Part shown: piece after piece, positions 25,984 to 32,647 of the stretch
Position numbering within the stretch: position 1 is the stretch's first letter
Layout of the letters: every line of letters starts with the position of its first letter
Program-made: the position numbers and the translations under genes
Origin: Nitrospirota bacterium
GTDB lineage: Bacteria; Nitrospirota; Nitrospiria; JACQBW01
Length of the DNA: 34,027 bases
Assembly (NCBI GenBank): GCA_016201875.1
Contig: JACQBY010000060.1
Location: 1-34,027 of the forward strand
Direction: 5' to 3'
Notes under the pieces: model-generated
The model's database searches: none
Seen by the model: the letters and a program-made list of their open reading frames with translations, nothing else
What the model was told of the DNA's origin: nothing

Positions 25984-26597
25984 CAAGTATTTTTCAGCGA
26001 AATCGTCTCCAGAATATTGGAAACGTCTTCACACCGGTCGGTCGCTTCTTCAAGGTTTTCGTAAATCTCTTTCCATTTAATGATCTTGATCGGGTCTTTT
26101 TCTTCTTCAAACAATCTTGCCAGGGCCTCGTTCAGTACCCGGTCGGCCTCATTTTCGAGCCGGTTAATTTCAATAAAATGGGAGGAGTCTATCGGTCCCT
26201 TTCCCAGAAGGGAAACGGTCCGGACCACTTCCGCCGTGCACTGGCAAATAATATCGGCCAGGCTTCTGGCTTCGGGGGTCGCTTCTCTAATCTTAAAGAT
26301 GACCATCTTATTGGCCGCGGCATCGGTCAGGTCAAGGACATCGTCAAGCGCTCCGGAAAGGTCATAAATATCCTCCCGGTCGATCGGGGTAATAAAGGTC
26401 GTATTCAGTTTCTTAATAATTTCATGGGTGATCGTATCCCCCTGGTGTTCTATATCTTTGACTTCTCTTACTCTCTTCTCAATATCGGCCCCGGGTTCCA
26501 TCACTTTTTTTATTGCGATCCCTCCCAGGTGAATGTTTTTTGCAGACTCATTAAACAGCTCGAAAAACTTTTCTTCTTTCGGTAAAAAGCTAAACAT
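25983..26597 (-). CDS. DUF47 (PhoU-like) phosphate transport accessory protein
   Basis: 204 aa, all helical, of the TIGR00153/DUF47 family, with repeated acidic metal-binding segments such as KDIEHQGDTITHEI, REDIYDLSGALDDVLD and LENEADRVLNEAL. It is thought to regulate the adjacent PiT transporter. ATG 26597 has AAGGA six bases upstream; the ATG at 26615 has its purine run directly against the codon and is less suitable. Coupled to the transporter by a TGATG overlap. Confidence 0.94.
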   Translation of the reverse strand: MFSFLPKEEKFFELFNESAKNIHLGGIAIKKVMEPGADIEKRVREVKDIEHQGDTITHEIIKKLNTTFITPIDREDIYDLSGALDDVLDLTDAAANKMVIFKIREATPEARSLADIICQCTAEVVRTVSLLGKGPIDSSHFIEINRLENEADRVLNEALARLFEEEKDPIKIIKWKEIYENLEEATDRCEDVSNILETISLKNT

Positions 26598-26641
26598 AAA
26601 TTTCCTTTCGTTCATCCCTTCCAGACGAAATTTTGTTCATT

Positions 26642-26670
26642 AAGATAACTCCAAATCCAGAAACAATCAA
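26642..26670 (-). promoter_or_regulatory. Possible promoter of the DUF47-PiT operon
   Basis: Minus-strand TTGATT (26665-26670), 17-base spacer, TATCTT (26642-26647). Four of six at both boxes. No Pho-box-like direct repeats were recognised. Confidence 0.4.
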
Positions 26671-26769
26671 GAGAATTTAAAAGTTTCCCGGCCGAAACCG
26701 GACAAACCGGACAATGCCTTGCCTGATCAGACTTTTTATGGTACCTTATTCGGACAGGAGACAAAACCG

Positions 26770-27051
26770 ATGAAAATAACCGAAGATATCAAACCCATTA
26801 CTTATCTAAAATCAAAAACCGCTGACATGCTTAATCAGATTAACGAAACTCACAGACCGGTTATCATCACACAGAATGGCGAACCCCGCGCCGTTTTGCA
26901 AGATCCTGAATCCTACGAACGAATGAAATCCGCAATCGGTTTGATGAAGCTTCTTGGCCAGGGAGAAGAAGATGTCCGGGTTGGCAGAACCCGCGAACAG
27001 GGTGAGGTATTCAGCCGGCTTAAAACCAAAATAAAGAGCAGAAAACAATAG
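26770..27051 (+). CDS. Phd/YefM-family antitoxin
   Basis: 93 aa. The N-terminal half has the Phd/YefM DNA-binding fold with KPITYLKSKTADMLNQINETHRPVIITQNGEPRAVL, the conserved family block. The C-terminal basic tail (ending KTKIKSRKQ) would wrap the toxin. ATG 26770 is chosen for the AGGAG about nine bases upstream; the frame is open 17 codons further but lacks a ribosome site. The toxin gene starts 128 bases downstream and not immediately adjacent. Confidence 0.93.
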   Translation: MKITEDIKPITYLKSKTADMLNQINETHRPVIITQNGEPRAVLQDPESYERMKSAIGLMKLLGQGEEDVRVGRTREQGEVFSRLKTKIKSRKQ

Positions 27052-27080
27052 ATGCCCAGCGAGCAAGGCAAGCGTCGTAT

Positions 27081-27161
27081 CCCCTCCCTTGATGGGAGGG
27101 GTAGGGGAGGGTGAAAAGGTGATTTAAGCCCCTCTCCCAGCCTCTCCCACAAGGGGAGAGG
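27081..27161 (+). repeat. Double hairpin repeat between antitoxin and toxin
   Basis: CCCCTCCC/GGGAGGGG (8-bp stem, 27081-27101) and CCTCTCCC/GGGAGAGG (8-bp stem, 27141-27161) separated by an A/T-richer middle. Such paired C/G-rich hairpins resemble dispersed intergenic repeats in many genomes. It fills most of the 128-bp gap between antitoxin and toxin. Confidence 0.7.
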
Positions 27162-27179
27162 AGTCGTAAGGGTATCGGT

Positions 27180-27503
27180 ATGAGTCATAAATATTTCGTC
27201 AGATGGACAGAAACAGCAGAGGAGGATTTAAACAATATCATTGAGGATATCGCTGAAGAAAATCCGCACAGGGCATTGGAGGTTTTGGAAAACCTTCGCA
27301 GAAAAGCTTTGCATTTGAACACTCTGCCTGAAAGGGGACGAATTGTTCCTGAACTAAAAGATCATGGGATCACTCTTTTCAGGGAATTAATCTTTGCCCC
27401 GTGGCGGATGATCTACAGAATATCAGGAGAGACAGTGTATGTCCTGGCTCTTTTTGATTCAAGACGCAATCTGGAAGACATTCTCCTCGACAGGTTTCTT
27501 TGA
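27180..27503 (+). CDS. RelE/ParE-family toxin
   Basis: 107 aa, typical size. The fold signature is visible: WTETAEEDLNNIIEDIAEENPHRA helices, RGRIVPEL, then FRELIFAPWRMIYRISGETVYVLALFDSRRNLEDILL strands. It could be an mRNA interferase or a gyrase inhibitor; the sequence does not settle which. Arg and Tyr residues of the last strands are present, so it looks intact. The start is ATG with a weak GGT-rich upstream site. Confidence 0.92.
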   Translation: MSHKYFVRWTETAEEDLNNIIEDIAEENPHRALEVLENLRRKALHLNTLPERGRIVPELKDHGITLFRELIFAPWRMIYRISGETVYVLALFDSRRNLEDILLDRFL

Positions 27504-27830
27504 GAATTCTGAAATAAACAGGTCCCTTTAATTAAAAAGGCATCATATTTTTTGTCGGTAGTAATCGATTTCATGCTCAATGCCTTCGACCCGCTTCCGA
27601 AATCCACCATCCAACTTTAGTTTCTCCGATACCCAATCGCAGACCCATCCCAACACCGTAACTCCCAACACCAAAACTGTCTTGTGTGCTGTATTACATA
27701 GCGCTTAACGTGGTAGACAGCACCAGTATAATCTAAGCGAAGCAATCGGGACATTCAGACCTTAATGATCAACTATATAAAAGTAATATTCAACAAAAGA
27801 TTTGACCCCTTTATTTGTTCTGATTTTCTA
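27504..27830 (+). other. Intergenic region, no confident gene
   Basis: About 330 bases after the toxin gene. No gene with family resemblance was found. On the minus strand 27543-27671 could encode a 42-aa peptide from a GTG start, with a hydrophobic N-terminus and a charged helical tail ending EIDYYRQKI; there is no ribosome site I would rely on. The region precedes a strong terminator and could equally hold a small RNA or gene remnants. Confidence 0.5.
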
Positions 27831-27831
27831 A

Positions 27832-27872
27832 GGGAAACAGATTAAATGTTCAATCTGTTTCTCTTTTTTTTT
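27832..27872 (+). terminator. Strong intrinsic terminator
   Basis: GAAACAGATT (27834-27843) pairs perfectly with AATCTGTTTC (27852-27861) around an eight-base loop. The stem can be extended by two pairs and is followed by nine T residues (27864-27872). It stands 330 bases past the toxin gene, so it may end the toxin transcript or that of an unseen RNA. Confidence 0.85.
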
Positions 27873-27932
27873 AATTTTTTCACTCCATATCAAACTTTTA
27901 TTATAAAAATATAACCTCCCTTTAACTTGCCG

Positions 27933-27961
27933 TTGATTTTTTTATATCGTTTAGATATGAT
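27933..27961 (+). promoter_or_regulatory. Predicted promoter of the DUF3015 pair
   Basis: TTGATT (27933-27938), 17-base spacer, TATGAT (27956-27961; five of six). The leader to the first DUF3015 ATG would be about 60 bases. The region is AT-rich and lies right after an intrinsic terminator, which insulates the locus. Confidence 0.6.
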
Positions 27962-28027
27962 TTGGCCCGACTTGAAAATATTAAAGTCATGAAGTTCTTA
28001 TAAATCAAAATTAACAGGAGGGATGGC

Positions 28028-28498
28028 ATGAAGAAATTCGTAGCACTAACAGTAGCATTCATTTCTTTATTGTTTGTAGGAAGTAGTTTTGCCGCCGATG
28101 GAGAATATGGCGCCGCAGGTTGCGGCCTCGGTTCTCTGTTATTTGGAAAACAACCTGGTTTTGTTCAGGTTTTTGCTGCAACGACAAATAACAGCACCTA
28201 TACCAATATGTTTGGAATTACCTCCGGAACATCCAATTGTAATAAAAATACGGTATTTGCCTCCAACGACAGGTTAAACAGCTTTGTCCAGAACAACCTG
28301 GACAACCTCGCAAAGGAGATCGCTATGGGAGAGGGAGAATCGCTTGACACCCTGGCAGAATTAATGGAAATCCCTGTTGAAGAAAAAACTGCTTTCAATA
28401 AAAATCTTCAGGCCAATTTTAAATCTATTTTCCCGTCTAAAAATGTCGTCGTTGCGGGCGTTATCAATAATATCATTGCAGTCACCTTGGCCAATTAA
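28028..28498 (+). CDS. DUF3015 family secreted protein, paralogue 1
   Basis: 156 aa with a signal peptide (cleavage near SFA-ADG). The mature protein opens YGAAGCGLGSLLFGKQPG and has TSGTSNCNK, the two conserved cysteines that could form a disulfide. The next block, NNLDNLAKEIAMGEGESLDTLAEL, is shared with the neighbour. DUF3015 proteins are periplasmic or envelope proteins of unknown function. GGAGGG lies five bases before the ATG. First gene after the promoter at 27933. Confidence 0.93.
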   Translation: MKKFVALTVAFISLLFVGSSFAADGEYGAAGCGLGSLLFGKQPGFVQVFAATTNNSTYTNMFGITSGTSNCNKNTVFASNDRLNSFVQNNLDNLAKEIAMGEGESLDTLAELMEIPVEEKTAFNKNLQANFKSIFPSKNVVVAGVINNIIAVTLAN

Positions 28499-28548
28499 TC
28501 AGGTAAAATACTTTAATTATCATTCATAATTATTTTAAGGAGGTTTTG

Positions 28549-29022
28549 ATGAAAAAACTCTTAGTTGTGGCGATTCTTGTATCTTTTTCTTTAATCGGTA
28601 TTAGGTCTGCTTTTGCGGTCGAGAGAACCTACGGGGCAGCCGGATGCGGTTTAGGCTCCATGTTGCTGGGAAACGAGCCTGGGATGATTCAGGTACTTGT
28701 GCTCACACTTAACAGTCTAGCTTATAACCAAACATTCGGAATTTCATCGGGAACGTTGAATTGCGAGAAAACTCCCACCAAGTTTGTCGCCAATCCGCAA
28801 TTGAACCAGTTTGTCGTTGCAAACCTGGATTCCCTGGCCAAAGATATTGCCAGGGGAGAAGGGGAATCTCTCAATACCCTCGCCGAACTGACCGGACTTT
28901 CCTCCGACAAGAAAGTGGCGATTTTTCAGAAATTACAGGCCAACTTCTCAAATATCTTTCCCTCCGAAAAGGTTGAAGCTCCCGAAGTGATTGATCAGAT
29001 CATGAAGATTCTCAACAGTTAA
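28549..29022 (+). CDS. DUF3015 family secreted protein, paralogue 2
   Basis: 157 aa, signal peptide cleaved near AFA-VER. It shares with paralogue 1 the blocks YGAAGCGLGSMLLG, SSGTLNC and ARGEGESLNTLAEL, so the pair arose by tandem duplication; intervening residues have diverged substantially. AAGGAGG precedes ATG 28549 by five bases; a TTG one codon earlier is ignored. An intrinsic terminator begins 31 bases after its stop, inside the next gene. Confidence 0.93.
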   Translation: MKKLLVVAILVSFSLIGIRSAFAVERTYGAAGCGLGSMLLGNEPGMIQVLVLTLNSLAYNQTFGISSGTLNCEKTPTKFVANPQLNQFVVANLDSLAKDIARGEGESLNTLAELTGLSSDKKVAIFQKLQANFSNIFPSEKVEAPEVIDQIMKILNS

Positions 29023-29037
29023 TCCGGTCAATACTTA

Positions 29038-30942
29038 ATGGCCAGTTCTTTCAGGGGATATGGATTTTTTCTAAAATCCATATCCCCTTTTTTCATATTT
29101 CTCATCCTTGTTCTCTCCCCTGTCCGAGGGGATGAACTCCCATCTCTCGATCAACTTCTGGTAAAAGCTAAAGAAAACAAACTTTCGGAAAACCGTTACT
29201 GGCTCATTCTCCTCCATTACCAGTCCACTCTAACAGGCCATAAAAGTCTCATTGACGATCCGCAGTTTTTCCTCGCTTCAGATGGAAAGAAAAATCCAGA
29301 AGGAGAGCTCGCGGCCACGCTTAAAGCCTTTTTTAATTCAAGTGAAAAAGGGGATAACCATCCTCGATGCAGATTCCCGGCCCGTTATGAATGGCTCAAA
29401 TCAGTATTGAATTGGGAGGAGTCTCTTTTTTCGAACATTTCATGTGACGAATTCAGGAAATATGAGTTGACCCTTCAACCCAAATCGGCAGTTCTGGTCT
29501 TTCCTGCTTTTTTTATGAATAACCCGGCTTCGATGTTCGGACATACCCTTCTTCGGATTGACAACGCTTCTCAGAGTAAACTCCTCTCCTTTTCGGCAAA
29601 CTACGCGGCTTTCCCGGATTCTTTTGGGATTCTTTACCCTATTAAAGGAGTTTTTGGTTATTACAAAGGATTTTTTTCCATTTTCCCTTACTATGACACC
29701 GTCAAAATGTATAATGATACCGAACAGAGAGATATGTGGGAATACCATCTGAACTTTTCTGAAGCAGAACTTCAAAAAATGATCTGGCATCTCTGGGAAC
29801 TTAAAAACATCTATTCCTACTATTACTTCTTTGACGAAAATTGCTCCTATAATTTACTTTATCTTTTTGAGGCGGCCCGGCCCTCTCTTCACTTAACCGA
29901 CAGGAGCTGGTTCTGGACGATTCCCACCGACACCCTGAGAGCCATTCAAGCGGAAGGGGTGGTTGAAAACGCCGAGTTTCGTCCAGCCAAAGGAACAAAG
30001 ATCCGCTATATCGCTTCCCAACTTAATGAAACCGGTGAAGATAGTGCGTTAAAAATTGTGGAACAGAAACTTGATCCGTCCCAACTCCAGGCAAAAGATC
30101 ATGACGAAAAGAAGAAAATTCTGGACCTGGCTGTAGAAGAAATTCAGTATCAATACAATAAACACCAAATGGAAAAAGATATTTATCTCAAACTCTTTTT
30201 ATCGACTTTGAATGGACGGAGTAAATTGGGGAATTCAGGGAGCGATCCTTATCAGATTCCGGTCCCGATGCCTCCAGAAACAGGCCATCGATCCAGCCGA
30301 ATAAGCCTGGGGGGAGGAATCAGAAAGAACAGTTTCTTTGAAGAGATCAGCTATCGTCCCGCTTATCACACCCTGGTGGATCCGGAGGAAGGATTCGCGA
30401 GAGGATTGCAGATTGTTTTTGCCGATACAACCGTCAGGGCCTATAACGACGGCAGAATAAAATTGGAAAGTTTCGATCTAATCGATATTGTTTCTCTCTC
30501 TCCCCGGGACCGTTTTTTCAAGCCTCTTTCATACAAAATTAAAACCGGCTTTACCCAACAGATGACCCCTTCCGGAGATGACCGGAGGGTCTACAGGCTG
30601 AACCCGGGAGTCGGCATGGCATTTGAAAACCGACAGATCGGATTAGTTTATGGACTGGCGGAGATCAGCTTGAACTTGAGTGAAGAATTCAGAGACCGAT
30701 ATGCTTTGGGAGGGGGTCTTCAGATTGGCGTCATTAAACAGATCGCCGATTCCTGGAAAATGACCTTCTCTCTCGAAAAAATCGCTTATCCTGTCAGGAA
30801 TGTGTTTCAGGAAAACAGAGCGACTGCCATTCAAACATTTAAATTAAACCAGAATAACAGCCTCAATCTTTCCCTCCTCTGGGATGAAGCGTTTAATCAC
30901 GACCAAACAGAAGTCAAAATCAATTGGAATATTTATTTTTGA
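29038..30942 (+). CDS. DUF4105 (Lnb N-terminal periplasmic) protein with possible C-terminal beta-barrel
   Basis: 634 aa. Signal peptide to about residue 31 (VRG-DELP). The DUF4105 core includes NPASMFGHTLLRID (His169) and DENCSYNLLYLFE (Cys269); these conserved His and Cys suggest a papain-like thiol fold, which is inference. From about 425 onward the sequence alternates in beta-strand pattern and ends VKINWNIYF, an outer-membrane barrel-like terminal Phe, suggesting an anchored barrel. Codons 6-18 encode the stem of an intrinsic terminator (29053-29093). No in-frame alternative start lies beyond it that keeps the signal peptide. Poor ribosome site. Likely functions with the DUF3015 proteins. 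Confidence 0.9.
   Translation: MASSFRGYGFFLKSISPFFIFLILVLSPVRGDELPSLDQLLVKAKENKLSENRYWLILLHYQSTLTGHKSLIDDPQFFLASDGKKNPEGELAATLKAFFNSSEKGDNHPRCRFPARYEWLKSVLNWEESLFSNISCDEFRKYELTLQPKSAVLVFPAFFMNNPASMFGHTLLRIDNASQSKLLSFSANYAAFPDSFGILYPIKGVFGYYKGFFSIFPYYDTVKMYNDTEQRDMWEYHLNFSEAELQKMIWHLWELKNIYSYYYFFDENCSYNLLYLFEAARPSLHLTDRSWFWTIPTDTLRAIQAEGVVENAEFRPAKGTKIRYIASQLNETGEDSALKIVEQKLDPSQLQAKDHDEKKKILDLAVEEIQYQYNKHQMEKDIYLKLFLSTLNGRSKLGNSGSDPYQIPVPMPPETGHRSSRISLGGGIRKNSFFEEISYRPAYHTLVDPEEGFARGLQIVFADTTVRAYNDGRIKLESFDLIDIVSLSPRDRFFKPLSYKIKTGFTQQMTPSGDDRRVYRLNPGVGMAFENRQIGLVYGLAEISLNLSEEFRDRYALGGGLQIGVIKQIADSWKMTFSLEKIAYPVRNVFQENRATAIQTFKLNQNNSLNLSLLWDEAFNHDQTEVKINWNIYF
29053..29093 (+). terminator. Intrinsic terminator inside the DUF4105 signal-peptide codons
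   Basis: AGGGGATATGGATTTT (29053-29068) pairs with AAAATCCATATCCCCT (29073-29088) without mismatch, a 16-bp stem with a four-base loop, followed by six T residues (29088-29093). It should end the DUF3015 transcript, yet it lies within the coding region of the next gene, so that gene would need read-through, antitermination or translation that opens the stem. Confidence 0.85.
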
Positions 30943-31790
30943 AAAATTCAAAAAACCGGCTTTTTCTGATTTTTCTGGCAATCATACTGGGAGGCTGTAA
31001 CGGTATTTTTTATCAGCCGACACCGAATCTTCTTATGACGCCCGAAAAATTAAAATATACCTATGAGGATGTCTCTTTTAAAAGTCTGGACGGAACCGTT
31101 TTAAACGGCTGGTTTATTCCGGGACGAGGGAACATTAAAGGAACAGTGCTCCAGTTTCATGGAAACGGAGCAAATATCGGCAATCATTATGGAGCAGTCT
31201 ACTGGCTTCCGGATGAGGGGTATAACGTCTTCCTGTTTGATTACAGGGGATATGGAAAATCAGGAGGGACCCCCGCCCGGCAGGGGATTCAGGAAGACGG
31301 GATTGCCGCGCTGGAATATATTCGGCAAAGAGCTGATGTCATTCCTTATCCTATTATCATTTATGGACAGAGCCTGGGAGGTGCGGTGGCGGTTTCTACC
31401 GTTGCCACCCAAAAACAGGATGGGATTGTGGCGGTCATCCTGGAAAGCTCATTTACCGGCTATCGCGCTATAGCCAGGGAAAAACTTGGCTCGCTTTGGT
31501 TAACATGGCCTCTTCAATGGCCGTTATCTTTTTTAATCTCGAATGAATACTCTCCGCTCGATATGATCGGAAAAATCTCTCCGGTTCCGCTATTGATCGT
31601 TCATGGAGACGCCGACGAAGTCATTCCAAAACATCATTCCGAAACACTTTTTAAGACCGCAAGAAAACCGAAAACGCTCTGGATCATTCCCGGAGGTCAT
31701 CACATCGACGCTTTCTCATACCCCCATCAGGAAAACCGGAAGAGACTCCTGGAATTTCTTGAGCAAGCGTTACAAACAACCGTCCATTAA
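30939..31790 (+). CDS. Alpha/beta-hydrolase lipoprotein
   Basis: 283 aa from TTG 30939, which overlaps the DUF4105 stop (TTGA) and gives a canonical lipoprotein signal with lipobox LGGC (Cys20). An earlier TTG at 30924 would add five residues. The hydrolase fold has nucleophile Ser145 (YGQSLGG), acid Asp224 (HGDADEVIP) and a His254/255 pair (PGGHHIDAF). It resembles the BAAT/DUF-type envelope hydrolases near FrsA/YsiB-like proteins; the substrate is unknown. Cotranslation with the DUF4105 gene suggests shared function at the outer membrane. Confidence 0.9.
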   Translation: MKNSKNRLFLIFLAIILGGCNGIFYQPTPNLLMTPEKLKYTYEDVSFKSLDGTVLNGWFIPGRGNIKGTVLQFHGNGANIGNHYGAVYWLPDEGYNVFLFDYRGYGKSGGTPARQGIQEDGIAALEYIRQRADVIPYPIIIYGQSLGGAVAVSTVATQKQDGIVAVILESSFTGYRAIAREKLGSLWLTWPLQWPLSFLISNEYSPLDMIGKISPVPLLIVHGDADEVIPKHHSETLFKTARKPKTLWIIPGGHHIDAFSYPHQENRKRLLEFLEQALQTTVH

Positions 31791-31983
31791 ACGTCACGGT
31801 CACGTCAAAATCCGCTATAAATCGTCATTCCCGCGAAAGCGGGAATCCATAAGATGTTGATTTTTTGAATTCTGGATTCCCGATAAAAACATTCGGGAAT
31901 GACGAATTGAATTCTTTGTAAAACCTCTGACATTTTTTTAGAGAGTTTGCTCACAGAATGACGTGACCCTGCATTAAACGTCA
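31785..31983 (+). repeat. Palindromic element with terminal inverted repeats and 12-bp flanking direct repeats
   Basis: CATTAAACGTCA occurs at 31785-31796 and 31972-31983. Just inside are GGTCACGTCA (31798-31807) and its reverse complement TGACGTGACC (31959-31968). The interior holds the GTCATTCCC...GGAATCCA and TGGATTCCC...GGGAATGAC hairpin pair (31823-31904). The left direct repeat contains the hydrolase stop codon. This has the layout of a small inserted element. Nothing else is recognisable up to 32044. Confidence 0.7.
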
Positions 31984-32044
31984 TTTTGCTTTTAAATCAA
32001 TACTGTTTAGGTTACACTTTTAAAAAGAAGGAGGGTTCTTCGTC

Positions 32045-32485
32045 ATGTTTAAAACTTTTTTATGGCTCTTATTTCTGGTAATCACCTTTGCAACGGGCTA
32101 TTATTTCGGAGAGCGCCATTCTTTTGTTTTACCCGGACAAATTTCAGAGATCCCTTCTGAACTCTCGTCCAGAACCTCTAATCTGGAACATACGTTGAAG
32201 GGAATCCGCCTCTGGATGGCTCTCAATGATTCCAAAGACCACCTGGGTCTTGCTTCGTCTGCCCTGGAAGAAAAAAATTTCGGGAGCGCCGTGAATGAAG
32301 TGAGAGAAGCCAAAGTGAAGCTGGAAAAGGCGGAGAGCCTTTCGCAGGGAGAGTTGAAAAAAGAGCTGAAACCGCTGAACCAGTTGATTTTGAAAACCGA
32401 AGCGGATCTTGCGCAAATGGACCCTAAAGCCAAATATCAGGTCGACAGTGCAAAAAACAGGCTCGAAAAGATCATTTCAAAATAG
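32045..32485 (+). CDS. Membrane-anchored coiled-coil protein, unknown function
   Basis: 146 aa. One N-terminal hydrophobic segment (about 4-21) followed by a soluble, charged helical domain with heptads (LEHTLKGIRLWMALNDSKDHL, VREAKVKLEKAESL). No family recognised; shape recalls small envelope proteins that count or space subunits. AAGGAGGG lies nine bases before the ATG. It converges with the small minus-strand gene at 32477-32647, overlapping by nine bases. Confidence 0.82.
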   Translation: MFKTFLWLLFLVITFATGYYFGERHSFVLPGQISEIPSELSSRTSNLEHTLKGIRLWMALNDSKDHLGLASSALEEKNFGSAVNEVREAKVKLEKAESLSQGELKKELKPLNQLILKTEADLAQMDPKAKYQVDSAKNRLEKIISK

Positions 32486-32647
32486 CCCCTGATCCTTTTG
32501 ACGCTTAAAGAAACAGAGATAAGAAGGCGCCTCTCCTTCTTGAAACCGGATATGGATTAACTCCCACCCGTCGTTTCCGATGAAATTCAGCTGGTTGGTT
32601 ATTTGCACGGCGCTGAGTTCTTCAACGCGATACTCCCACGCCCTCAT
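32477..32647 (-). CDS. DUF4177-like 56-aa protein
   Basis: A short gene, easily missed. The 56 residues begin MRAWEYRVEELSAV and contain LNFIGNDGWELIHIRF, then PSYLCFFKRQ; this is the WEY...GWEL...FKR pattern of DUF4177. Function unknown. Its ATG overlaps the stop of the patatin gene as ATGA, the same coupling used elsewhere in this window, which strongly supports translation. The 3' end overlaps the convergent gene's last codons. Confidence 0.8.
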   Translation of the reverse strand: MRAWEYRVEELSAVQITNQLNFIGNDGWELIHIRFQEGEAPSYLCFFKRQKDQGLF

